Origin: Algoriphagus aestuariicola
GTDB taxonomy: Bacteria > Bacteroidota > Bacteroidia > Cytophagales > Cyclobacteriaceae
Direction of reading: 5' to 3'
Assembly (NCBI RefSeq): GCF_017254835.1
Contig: NZ_JAFKCW010000002.1
Coordinates: 1,162,592-1,226,591 of the forward strand
DNA: 64,000 bases
Shown here: positions 7,262 through 15,692 of the stretch, piece by piece
Layout: each line of letters starts with the position of its first letter
Position numbering within the stretch: the first letter of the stretch is position 1
Notes under the pieces: model-generated
The model's input: only the letters and a program-made list of their open reading frames with translations
Told to the model about the DNA's origin: nothing
Databases searched by the model: none
Program-made: the position numbers and the translations under genes

Positions 7262-8182
7262 TCATAGGGTTTCAGCTTCAATTTTCCAGATAGAAATGGT
7301 CCTGTCGTCTGACACGGAGACGACATCATCAGAATAGGTACTCCAAAGCACTTTGTTGATAGAGGTGCCGTGCCCTGCATTTCGGGCCTTGTCAATGACT
7401 TTCAAAAGTTTGGGATTGACTGCATCCCAGACTTTGATGGACTTGTCCATCGAGCAGGTGACCAGATACTTCCCGTCTTCTTTGAAAGATAAAAAATTAA
7501 TGGCATACATGTGGGCGATGACGTTTTCGGTGAGGGTGTAATTCTCCGTTTCCCAGAATTTCAACTGGGCGTCACGCGCGCCGGACGCGAGCTGCGTTTC
7601 GTCCGGAGAGTATGCCAAGGCAAAGACAGAATTGGTGTGGCCAGTCAAACTGGCTAATGGCTGAAAGTCATCCATCAAATCCAGAATCTTGATGCTGTGG
7701 TCGCTCAGGCCTATCGCCAGTTGTTTTTTTTCTGTAGCGATAGCCATCACACGGATACTTTTGGAAGAGAGCTTGACATGTTTTTTGACAAAACGATCAA
7801 CCGTATCCACGACTATGAGCAGGCCGTCGCCTGTCCCGATCAGGATATCACTTCCATAGACTTTGATATCAAAGATCGCCTGGTCTGTCAGCTTCAAACT
7901 CCAGATCTCCTTATTGGCCGTGAGATCGATGACATGGATGCCTTCGAAATTGTGGCCTACGATCAGTTGGTTTCGCTCATGGTCGACTGCCAGGGCATAG
8001 ACAGAATGCGGCAGTCTGGCGATCAGACGCCCATCTTCCGGTTGATCAAGATCCCACTCTACGACCATTCCATCACCCGCCCCTGTATAAAAAAAACGGG
8101 GATCACTCCCCTCCACCAGCGCATAGATGCAGTCGTTGTGGCCGGTCAGCGTGTGTAATTTATTTACTTGGATTTTTGACAT
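7262..8182 (-). CDS. WD40 repeat protein
   Basis: A 306-residue beta-propeller with about seven WD40 blades, for example LTGHNDCIYALVEG at the N-terminus, SLTGHTNSVFALAYSPDE with SGARDAQLKFWE, and SVSDDRTISIWKIEAE at the C-terminus. WD40 propellers are protein-interaction platforms, and no catalytic domain is attached. No signal peptide. It lies 87 nt upstream of divIVA on the same strand and may share its transcript. Start ATG 8182 is preferred to the extended frame at 8197 because the divergent phosphopantetheinyl transferase begins at 8219, leaving only 36 nt between them. Confidence 0.88.
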   Translation of the reverse strand: MSKIQVNKLHTLTGHNDCIYALVEGSDPRFFYTGAGDGMVVEWDLDQPEDGRLIARLPHSVYALAVDHERNQLIVGHNFEGIHVIDLTANKEIWSLKLTDQAIFDIKVYGSDILIGTGDGLLIVVDTVDRFVKKHVKLSSKSIRVMAIATEKKQLAIGLSDHSIKILDLMDDFQPLASLTGHTNSVFALAYSPDETQLASGARDAQLKFWETENYTLTENVIAHMYAINFLSFKEDGKYLVTCSMDKSIKVWDAVNPKLLKVIDKARNAGHGTSINKVLWSTYSDDVVSVSDDRTISIWKIEAETL

Positions 8183-8218
8183 ATATTGGACGATCACTCA
8201 GCGGCGCCCTTTTGGCCT

Positions 8219-8848
8219 ATGCAAACAAAAATAGAAAAAATTGATTCTTCCTCAGCCCTTGCCGTGAAGATTATCGGAGTGGTGGAGAGTCATGAGCTTG
8301 ATTTCCTTAGTTTTCGGGAAAGGCTCTCGTTTGCCAACATTTCCCATCCTGAAAAGAAAAAGGAATGGGCCACCGCCCGCATAGCTATCCACGACGCACT
8401 GGAAGCGCTTCAGGTACCTTATCCCGGCTTTTTCAAAGATGAACATGGGAAATCACACGCAATGAATGGACAGGGATACGTCTCACTGACCCACACTCCC
8501 GGCTTTGCCGGTGCCATCTTCCACCGGGAGCAGCCGGTAGGGATTGACATGGATCTGGTTAGGGAAAAAATCCTGAAGATAGGCTTCCGCTTTCTGGACA
8601 GCTCCGAGCTGGATTTTCTCGAAAAGGACCCGGCGCACTATACTATGGCCTGGTCGGCGAAAGAGTCCATTTTCAAATGCCAAGGAAGGAAGGGAGTTTC
8701 CTTTAGGGACAACATCTTGCTCGATCCTTTTGACGTGAATACCACTCGGATCAAAGGCAGGATCAGGGGGACGGAATTTGCCGACCATCACTATACCGTC
8801 GAAGTAAGGCAGCTAGAAAATGTTATCTTGACCTATACGATTTGGTAA
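8219..8848 (+). CDS. 4'-phosphopantetheinyl transferase superfamily protein
   Basis: Transfers 4'-phosphopantetheine from CoA to carrier proteins. The 209 residues hold the family's two signatures: GIDMD at 108-112, whose acidic residues bind Mg2+, and WSAKES at 145-150 (the WxxKE motif). The length and single copy of each motif fit a Sfp/HetI-like protein more than the short AcpS. The carrier protein target is not in the window. The next gene (redoxin) starts 3 nt after its stop. Confidence 0.9.
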   Translation: MQTKIEKIDSSSALAVKIIGVVESHELDFLSFRERLSFANISHPEKKKEWATARIAIHDALEALQVPYPGFFKDEHGKSHAMNGQGYVSLTHTPGFAGAIFHREQPVGIDMDLVREKILKIGFRFLDSSELDFLEKDPAHYTMAWSAKESIFKCQGRKGVSFRDNILLDPFDVNTTRIKGRIRGTEFADHHYTVEVRQLENVILTYTIW

Positions 8849-8851
8849 TCC

Positions 8852-9430
8852 ATGAAAAACCCAGCTACCGCATTTCTTCTTTTCATCTCGCTGACTTTTT
8901 CCGCCCTTGCCCAGAATTTCGCCGAACTGTCCGCCGTGGATGCCGTCAGCGGCTCCAGCAAAACCCTCGGCTCGATGGTAAGCGGAAAAGGAATCGTGCT
9001 GGTGTTTCACAGCCTCAATTGTCCCTTTACCAAGATGTACGAAGGTCGGCTGAAAGCTCTCAAATCGACCTTCCAAAACCAGGGAATCGGTTTTGCGCTA
9101 GTAAATCCCGAGGTAGGAACTACCGAAGCAGATCAGCTTCCCCTAAGAAACCACATCGACCAAAGCGGGCTAAACATGGCCTACCTTATCGACGAAAACC
9201 AAGTATGGGCCAAACAGTTTAGCATCACAAAAATCCCCGAGGTCATCGTGCTGGTCAAAGGACAAAATGGTCTTGAAGTCGCCTATCGAGGCGCTATCGA
9301 CAACAATCCCCAAGCCGAAACCGCAGTGAGCGAAAAGCATCTTGAGCGGGCCCTCAACCAAATCCTAAGAGGCGAAACTAGTACTCCCGCCCAAGTGAGA
9401 GCTGTAGGCTGCAACCTCAGGACTTACTGA
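8852..9430 (+). CDS. Exported redoxin/thioredoxin-domain protein
   Basis: A 192-residue protein with a signal peptide (about residues 1-20, ending ALA-Q) and an AhpC/TSA-type redoxin fold. The active-site loop is SLNCPFTKMYEGR with Cys57 and no resolving cysteine in a CxxC. A second cysteine, Cys187, lies in AVGCNLR near the C-terminus, a position also seen in related redoxins and possibly the resolving residue. The TKIPEVIVL strand supplies the cis-Pro. Probably periplasmic. It is 3 nt from the phosphopantetheinyl transferase stop and overlaps the convergent SirB1-like gene by 7 nt. Confidence 0.82.
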   Translation: MKNPATAFLLFISLTFSALAQNFAELSAVDAVSGSSKTLGSMVSGKGIVLVFHSLNCPFTKMYEGRLKALKSTFQNQGIGFALVNPEVGTTEADQLPLRNHIDQSGLNMAYLIDENQVWAKQFSITKIPEVIVLVKGQNGLEVAYRGAIDNNPQAETAVSEKHLERALNQILRGETSTPAQVRAVGCNLRTY

Positions 9431-10269
9431 TTTTCCAGGATCGCGATCATTTCCCGCACCTCTTCCACTTTGTTGGCCTCGCCGAGCTTTTCGAAAGCAT
9501 TTCCGAGATTTCTCAGTGACCTGAGAATAATGTCCAGATGGGCACAGGGCTCAAAGAAATTGTCCCGCGGTTCGATCTTGAGATGCTCCAGATAGTTGAA
9601 GATATCCTGTCGGCTAAAGATCAGGCCCTTGTTGAAGGCATTGATGTAGAAGGTGATGTCCGCAGACTTATAGGTGAGGACAAAAAGATTCGGAAGGTTC
9701 ACCCCATAAATAGGCAGGCCCAGCTTTTTGGCTACCAGCAGGTAGATCGCGCAAAGACTGATCGGATTTCCCCGTTTGGTGTCCAGCACCGTAGAAAGCA
9801 TACTGTTGCCGGGAGAGTGGAAGTTTTTGGTATTCGCGGAAAACCTAAGTGTGTTGAACAAGACATTGTTGATAATCCTGATCTGGTCGTAGGGTTGCAA
9901 GTCATTTTTGAAGGAAGTCCAGACCTCGAAATAGATCTGATGCATTTCCGCATTGAGCTTCGCAAAGTCCAAATCCGGATACTGGTAGGTATTTACAATC
10001 CAGAGCCCAGTCAGCAGGTCACGATCTTCGGTATTTTTCCACTCCTCCAGCCGAGACTTTACGAGAGAAAACTGCAAGTCGTGAACCAACTCTTCGATCT
10101 CCTTTTGCACTTCGGGATTGAAGCTGCTTTCCCATTTTTGCTCCAAGAATGGAATAATCTCTGCGCCCAAAGAAATGATCTTGTCCCGAACGTGGTTTTT
10201 CACCTCCAGATCAGGATCGTCCAACAGGGAAACCAATGCGTCCAGCTGCGCGGGGGTCAATTCACTCAT
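9424..10269 (-). CDS. SirB1-family transglutaminase-like protein
   Basis: A 281-residue cytoplasmic protein. A helical N-terminus (about 1-130) leads into the transglutaminase-like core with RGNPISLCAIYLLVAKKLGLPIYGV, the SirB1 signature including a cysteine at the active-site helix. The expected GHF catalytic-histidine motif of SirB1 proteins reads PNLFVL here, so the His is missing and a classical Cys-His-Asp triad is unlikely. TPR-like helices follow at the C-terminus (NLGNAFEKLG). The gene overlaps the convergent redoxin by 7 nt. Confidence 0.78.
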   Translation of the reverse strand: MSELTPAQLDALVSLLDDPDLEVKNHVRDKIISLGAEIIPFLEQKWESSFNPEVQKEIEELVHDLQFSLVKSRLEEWKNTEDRDLLTGLWIVNTYQYPDLDFAKLNAEMHQIYFEVWTSFKNDLQPYDQIRIINNVLFNTLRFSANTKNFHSPGNSMLSTVLDTKRGNPISLCAIYLLVAKKLGLPIYGVNLPNLFVLTYKSADITFYINAFNKGLIFSRQDIFNYLEHLKIEPRDNFFEPCAHLDIILRSLRNLGNAFEKLGEANKVEEVREMIAILENQ

Positions 10270-10308
10270 ACTTGTGCTAGTTCACTTTCTTTAAATTAAT
10301 AAAAAGGT

Positions 10309-11925
10309 TCAGGTCTGTATCACGCCTACATTAAATCTCTCCAAAATTGCAGCATGGTTGGCGGCCTCGATCCCCATGCTGATCGCCTGGCGGGTATCCC
10401 TAGGATCGATCACCCCGTCCACCCACAGCCTCGCAGCGGCATAGTACGGACTCAGTTGCTCTTCATATTTATTGGTAATCTCTTCAAAAAGCCTGCTTTC
10501 TTCCTCTTCTGAGATTTCTTTTCCGGTTTTTTTGAGCGAAGCAACTTTGATCTGGAGTAAGGTCTTGGCTGCGGATGAGCCAGACATCACGGCCATTTGG
10601 GCCGTTGGCCAGGAGAAAATCAGTCGTGGGTCGTATGCTTTGCCGCACATCGCATAGTTACCCGCGCCGTAGGAGTTGCCAAGTACGACCGTAAACTTCG
10701 GGACGACGGAATTGGCCATTGCGTTGACCATTTTCGCTCCGTCTTTAATGATTCCTCCATGCTCCGCTTTGGATCCCACCATAAATCCGCTCACATCCTG
10801 CAGAAACAGCAGCGGAATCTTACGTTGGTTGCAGTTCATAATGAACCGGGCCGCCTTGTCCGCCGAGTCGGAATAGATCACGCCACCCATCTGCATTTCG
10901 CCTTTGGCGGTCTTCACAACTTTGCGCTGGTTGGCAACGATTCCCACCGCCCAACCTTCGATGCGGGCCGTGCCGCAGATGAGGGTTTTTCCGTAGTCTT
11001 TCTTATACTCGTCCAACTCGCCTCCGTCCACCAATCCGGCGATGATTTCCAGCATTTCATAGGGCTTCACCCTTTCGAGTGGGAATGCTTCCAGAAGTTC
11101 CTCTCCCGAGAGACTCGGCTCTTTCGCGGCTGTCCTATCAAAGCCGGCCTTGGGATTTTCACCGAGAGTTGAAAAAATCCTGCGAATCGCCTCGAGGCAT
11201 TCCTGATCCGAATCGTATTTGTTGTCCGTTACGCCGGAAATTTCACTGTGGGTGGTGGCGCCACCCAGTGTCTCGTTGTCTATGCTTTCACCGATGGCTG
11301 CCTTGACCAAGTAGGAGCCTGCAAGAAAGATAGTCCCGGTTTTGTCCACGATAAGCGCTTCATCGGACATGATTGGCAAATAAGCTCCTCCTGCCACACA
11401 GCTTCCCATGATCGCTGCGACCTGCACTATGCCCATGGCAGACATCTTGGAATTGTTGCGAAACTGCCTCCCGAAATGCTCTTTGTCTGGAAAAATCTCA
11501 TCCTGCATAGGCAGAAAAACCCCCGCGCTATCGACAAGGTAAATAATCGGCAGGCGGTTTTCCATTGCAATTTCCTGAGCCCTTAGACTTTTCTTGGCTG
11601 TCATTGGAAACCAGGCTCCGGCCTTTACAGTGGCGTCGTTGGCTACGATCACGCACATTCTTCCGCTGACATATCCTATCCCGACGACCACTCCAGCGGA
11701 TGGACATCCTCCCTCCTCCTCGTACATTCCGTCCGCGGCAAAAGCCCCTACTTCCAGAAAACGGGCGTCCTTGTCTACCAGATGGTCGATGCGCTCCCTG
11801 GCCGTCAATTTCCCTTTTTTATGTTCAGCGGCTATTCTGGCTTCTCCCCCACCAAGCTTCACTTCAGCTGATTTTTGATGCAGCTGAGCAAGCAAATCCT
11901 CCCAAGTCTGGGCTATTTTCTCCAT
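10309..11925 (-). CDS. Acyl-CoA carboxylase beta subunit, methylcrotonyl-CoA type
   Basis: Carboxyltransferase subunit that moves a carboxyl group from biotin to an acyl-CoA. At 538 residues it is full length with two crotonase-fold halves. The segment VDSAGVFLPMQDEIFPDKEHFGR matches methylcrotonyl-CoA carboxylase beta rather than propionyl-CoA carboxylase beta; that subfamily acts in leucine breakdown. A second half contains QDVSGFMVG and GNSYGAGNYAMCGKAYDPR. No biotin carboxylase or biotin carrier gene is adjacent, so the partner must be elsewhere. It starts 38 nt upstream of the SirB1-like gene on the same strand. Confidence 0.9.
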   Translation of the reverse strand: MEKIAQTWEDLLAQLHQKSAEVKLGGGEARIAAEHKKGKLTARERIDHLVDKDARFLEVGAFAADGMYEEEGGCPSAGVVVGIGYVSGRMCVIVANDATVKAGAWFPMTAKKSLRAQEIAMENRLPIIYLVDSAGVFLPMQDEIFPDKEHFGRQFRNNSKMSAMGIVQVAAIMGSCVAGGAYLPIMSDEALIVDKTGTIFLAGSYLVKAAIGESIDNETLGGATTHSEISGVTDNKYDSDQECLEAIRRIFSTLGENPKAGFDRTAAKEPSLSGEELLEAFPLERVKPYEMLEIIAGLVDGGELDEYKKDYGKTLICGTARIEGWAVGIVANQRKVVKTAKGEMQMGGVIYSDSADKAARFIMNCNQRKIPLLFLQDVSGFMVGSKAEHGGIIKDGAKMVNAMANSVVPKFTVVLGNSYGAGNYAMCGKAYDPRLIFSWPTAQMAVMSGSSAAKTLLQIKVASLKKTGKEISEEEESRLFEEITNKYEEQLSPYYAAARLWVDGVIDPRDTRQAISMGIEAANHAAILERFNVGVIQT

Positions 11926-12005
11926 TCCGGTAACTCGTCTAGTTGGAAAACAATGAATGCTATTGACCTTCTTTTCACGGAAAGCCGAAAAGCTAAGATA
12001 CAGAA

Positions 12006-12033
12006 AAGCCCTTTTCCGCGAAGAAAAGGGCTT
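12006..12033 (-). terminator. Terminator downstream of the amidase gene
   Basis: AAGCCCTTTT (12006-12015) pairs with AAAAGGGCTT (12024-12033) with an 8-nt loop. Read leftward it is followed by TTTTCTG. It lies between the amidase stop (12061) and the carboxylase start (11925). Confidence 0.65.
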
Positions 12034-12060
12034 GAATGCTTAAAGGGCAGCTTGACTCAA

Positions 12061-12861
12061 TCAATTCGCCTCAATTTCCTCCTTATACTGCTTGATTGAT
12101 CTATAGATCGCGGAAGCCATGTATTCCTGACCCTGTTTGGTCATCAAAAATTGCTCTTCCGTAGAGTTAGACAAAAAGCCAACCTCAACTAGAACCGAAG
12201 GCATCGATGTAGTCCAGAGAACCCACAAAGGCGCTTGCTTAACACCACGGCTTTTTCTTCCTACGCGATCTCGGAATTGGGTTTCTATATGGTCTGCCAA
12301 CGTTACACTGTTAGTGAAATTAGCCTTGGACATCAGGTTAAACATGATGTAGGATTCGGGAGATGTCGGATCAAAGCCTTCATATTCTTCCTCATGATTT
12401 TCTTCCAGAAGGATTACCGAGTTTTCCTTTTTGACAATATCGAAATTGGCTTCAAAGTTTTTGGTACCCATCACAAAGGTCTCCGTGCCGTAGGCGGACT
12501 TATTGGGAGCAGAATTGGAATGAATGGACACAAAGAGATCAGCCTTGTTGTTGTTGGCGATCTGGGGACGTTTTTTCAATTCCGGGAAGCTGTCGTCATC
12601 GCGGGTATAGATCACTTCTACATCCGGCATGTTTTCCTTGATATACTTACCAACCAAAAGCGTCACGGCGAGGTTGATGTCCTTTTCTTTGGACCTGGAA
12701 CCGAGATTTCCTGGATCTTTTCCTCCATGTCCCGCATCTAACACGATTTTTTTCATCCTAAAGGCTGGCATCATCGTTTCATTGGGGATAAATCCACCGA
12801 AGAAAAAGGGAATAGCAATAAGAAAACTTAAGAGAATTTTTTTGTTATTGAACCGTTCCAT
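12061..12861 (-). CDS. N-acetylmuramoyl-L-alanine amidase (Amidase_3)
   Basis: Zinc enzyme that cleaves the bond between muramic acid and the stem peptide of peptidoglycan. The 266 residues begin with a signal anchor (about 8-24) followed by the Amidase_3 fold: IVLDAGHGGKDPG with the zinc ligand His45, FVSIHSNSAPN with a second His, and VLVEVGFLSN with the catalytic Glu. The frame is open to 13137, but MERF at 12861 puts the signal sequence at the N-terminus. This ATG shares bases with an ATG on the opposite strand (12860) in the lptD frame. Acts in the periplasm in cell-wall turnover or division. Confidence 0.9.
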   Translation of the reverse strand: MERFNNKKILLSFLIAIPFFFGGFIPNETMMPAFRMKKIVLDAGHGGKDPGNLGSRSKEKDINLAVTLLVGKYIKENMPDVEVIYTRDDDSFPELKKRPQIANNNKADLFVSIHSNSAPNKSAYGTETFVMGTKNFEANFDIVKKENSVILLEENHEEEYEGFDPTSPESYIMFNLMSKANFTNSVTLADHIETQFRDRVGRKSRGVKQAPLWVLWTTSMPSVLVEVGFLSNSTEEQFLMTKQGQEYMASAIYRSIKQYKEEIEAN

Positions 12862-12922
12862 GAGGGCAATCGAATTAACTTTACGCAAAATTTCAACCAA
12901 ATTAAACAAAGCGCAAGCAGCA

Positions 12923-15655
12923 GTGTCGGGTTTCAGAATCCTTTTTTTGATTATTTCAGGGCTTTGGATTTTCCCGCAGATTGCACTGGCGCAGCGACCG
13001 ACTAAATCCCAGCGTGAAAGAGTCCTAATCGCTCCAGATACTCTGACTGTACCGCCGCGAACCCTTCCTTCCTCAGACAGCCTCTTTGCCAAGCAAGACA
13101 CTTTGATCAAGCTCGATTCGGCAAAAATTATGCCCACAAGCGATATCCAAACAGATATTCTTTATTTCGCGGAGGACAGCATCATCACCGATTTTACAGA
13201 AAACAAGGTTTACCTCTACAAAAAAGCATGGTTTGAGTATGGGGAGATGAAGCTCGAAGCCGACCGGATCGTCATCGATTGGAAAAACTCCGAACTCTAT
13301 GCGACGGGAGTCACGGATAGCTTAGGAGCAGTGACAGGAAACCCCTTTTTCACCGATCGTGGTACCTCCTACGAGATCCGAAAGGAGATGCGCTACAACT
13401 TCAAGACCCAAAAAGCCATCATCAAAGATGTGGTCACTGAGCAGCAAGACGGTGTATTGCGAGGCGAAACCATCAAGAAAACCGAAGACGGAAGTATCTA
13501 TCTGGATCATGGCTACTATACCACCTGTAAACTGACGACTCCGCACTGGCACATCTCCTCCAACAAGATCAAGGCCATCCCTGGCAAACAGGTCGTTTCA
13601 GGCCCATTCAACCTCTATTTCAATGGAATCCCAACGCCGCTGGGACTTCCATTTGGTTTGATCCCGGATACTCCAGAAGAAAAGGCTTCTGGAGTTGTCT
13701 TTCCAACTTGGGGAAAGGAAAATACCCGTGGGATCTTCCTCCAAGACTTGGGCTATTACTTCGCTTTCAACGACTATATCCACGCCCGAGTGACGGGGGA
13801 CATCTACTCCAAGGGAGGCTGGGGGTTAAAGTCCCAAGCCATTTACACCAAGCGCTACCGGTTCAATGGGGGATTCAACGTGGATTTCCAAAAGTTCAAA
13901 AGCCCGGAGACTGAACTCAATCCGGTCGACTACAATACTTTTAGAGTACAGTGGAACCACACGCCTGTGAGCCGGGGCACGAGCCGGTTTTCCGCCTCGG
14001 TCAATGCGGGATCGACCAGCTACTTCAACAACGTAGCGAGCCAAAACAACTTCACCAACAACGTCACCGCTGACCTGAACTCGAACATTTCCTATTCTAA
14101 GACTTTCTCCGGCACTCCCTTCTCGATGTCGGCCAACTTCCGCCACTCCCAAAGCGTACAGACCGGAGAAGTGCGGCTCGATCTGCCGACCGTCGCGGTC
14201 AACATGAACCGGCAAAGCCCTTTTAAGAACTTAAAATTTGAGCCGCTAAAGACACTGAACGTGGCTTGGAATTTCAACATGCAAAACACGATCTCCAACC
14301 GCATACAGCAGCAGTTCGGAGTGAACAATCCCGAGATAGGCACAGGACCAGAAATCGTTGACTTTACACTGGAAAACATGAGCCTGCTCCTGAAAAACGC
14401 GAACAACGGAGCTAGGAATACCATTCCTATCTCATCCAACTTCACGCTTTTCAACTACTTCACAGGTACAGCATCCGTCAACTATAACGAACTCTGGTAT
14501 CTCCAGCGAATCAACTACTACTATAATCCCACCGAAGAACGAGTGGATAGAATCGTGGAAGATGGCTTCAATCGAGTGGGATTTTACAATAGTTCATTTT
14601 CGATGAACACCAACTTCTACGGCTACTACAATTTCAAGCCAGGGAGCAAGATGCAGACCATCCGCCATCATATCGCCCCCACCTTTGCGTTCAACTATAC
14701 CCCTGATTTCTCAGACCCCTCATACGGTTACTACCAGCGCGTTCAGGTGGACAGCACAGGAAGAACCCAACTTTTCTCCAGACATCAGGGATTTGTCTAC
14801 AGCGGAGCTCCTTTGGGAGAATCCAGAGCGCTGAGCATTGGCATCAGAAATGTACTGGAAGCCAAAATCCTAAACCTCAAGGACAGTACCACCGAAAACG
14901 CGACGAAAAAGATTCCGCTACTGGAATCCTTCAACATCAACACGGCATATAACTTTGCGGCAGACTCATTCAAGCTTTCCCCCTTTTCCATTTCAGCCAG
15001 AACGAGCTTTTTTGAGCGTAAGCTCTCCGTAAACCTTACCAGCAGCATTGACCCCTACGCTGTCCAAGAAACAAGTTTAGAAAGTGGTAGCAGCAGCTTT
15101 CGCCGCGTCAACCAGTTCGCCTGGACAGCCGGTCAGGGCATTGGCAAGATCCGATCGGCATCCATGAATATGAACATGTCCATCAATCCGCGCAGTGGGC
15201 AAACACCCGGTGAGGTCCGGGATGAGCTGACCCAGGACTTCCTCGAGCGGGGTGGGGTGATGGACGAGTTTGCCCAAAACGAAATCAACCGGATTGTTTC
15301 CGATCCCAGCCAGTACATCGACTGGGACATCCCTTGGAACGTATCTCTGGGTTATAACCTGTCCTACTCCAAGCAGATCAACAACCAGGAAAACATCACG
15401 CAGACGATGAACGTCAGTGGGGATTTGTCCCTTTCCGAAAAATGGAAAATCAATTTCAACACCGGCTTTGACTTCCAGGCAGCGGCAATCACCCAAACCA
15501 TGATAGGCATCTCACGGGATCTCCACTGCTGGCAGATGAACGTCTCCTGGGTACCCTTTGGCAAGTTTACCTCCTACAGTATAGATATCCGGGTAAAATC
15601 TAGCATCCTGCAGGATCTCAAGGTGTCAAGGAGACGTTCTTTCTTCGACCTCTAA
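12923..15655 (+). CDS. lptD: LPS-assembly outer-membrane protein LptD
   Basis: Outer-membrane beta-barrel that inserts lipopolysaccharide into the outer leaflet. An OstA-like beta-jellyroll occurs at about residues 60-180 (ADRIVIDWKNSELYATGV is typical), and a long barrel of alternating polar-aromatic strands forms the rest. From this start the protein is 910 residues, close to other Bacteroidota LptD. The frame is open from 12629. I prefer the GTG at 12923, which gives a 24-residue signal peptide (FRILFLIISGLWIFPQIALA core) and leaves 61 nt for divergent promoters. The ATG at 12860 would add 21 residues and share bases with the amidase start codon. Which start is used is uncertain. Confidence 0.87.
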   Translation: MSGFRILFLIISGLWIFPQIALAQRPTKSQRERVLIAPDTLTVPPRTLPSSDSLFAKQDTLIKLDSAKIMPTSDIQTDILYFAEDSIITDFTENKVYLYKKAWFEYGEMKLEADRIVIDWKNSELYATGVTDSLGAVTGNPFFTDRGTSYEIRKEMRYNFKTQKAIIKDVVTEQQDGVLRGETIKKTEDGSIYLDHGYYTTCKLTTPHWHISSNKIKAIPGKQVVSGPFNLYFNGIPTPLGLPFGLIPDTPEEKASGVVFPTWGKENTRGIFLQDLGYYFAFNDYIHARVTGDIYSKGGWGLKSQAIYTKRYRFNGGFNVDFQKFKSPETELNPVDYNTFRVQWNHTPVSRGTSRFSASVNAGSTSYFNNVASQNNFTNNVTADLNSNISYSKTFSGTPFSMSANFRHSQSVQTGEVRLDLPTVAVNMNRQSPFKNLKFEPLKTLNVAWNFNMQNTISNRIQQQFGVNNPEIGTGPEIVDFTLENMSLLLKNANNGARNTIPISSNFTLFNYFTGTASVNYNELWYLQRINYYYNPTEERVDRIVEDGFNRVGFYNSSFSMNTNFYGYYNFKPGSKMQTIRHHIAPTFAFNYTPDFSDPSYGYYQRVQVDSTGRTQLFSRHQGFVYSGAPLGESRALSIGIRNVLEAKILNLKDSTTENATKKIPLLESFNINTAYNFAADSFKLSPFSISARTSFFERKLSVNLTSSIDPYAVQETSLESGSSSFRRVNQFAWTAGQGIGKIRSASMNMNMSINPRSGQTPGEVRDELTQDFLERGGVMDEFAQNEINRIVSDPSQYIDWDIPWNVSLGYNLSYSKQINNQENITQTMNVSGDLSLSEKWKINFNTGFDFQAAAITQTMIGISRDLHCWQMNVSWVPFGKFTSYSIDIRVKSSILQDLKVSRRRSFFDL

Positions 15656-15692
15656 GCGAAAAAATCTTTTTTATATTTCGGTGTCGAACTCT

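Noticed and set aside
12629-12922. N-terminal extension of lptD from 12629
   Set aside because: It is antisense to the amidase gene and gives no signal peptide at the N-terminus.
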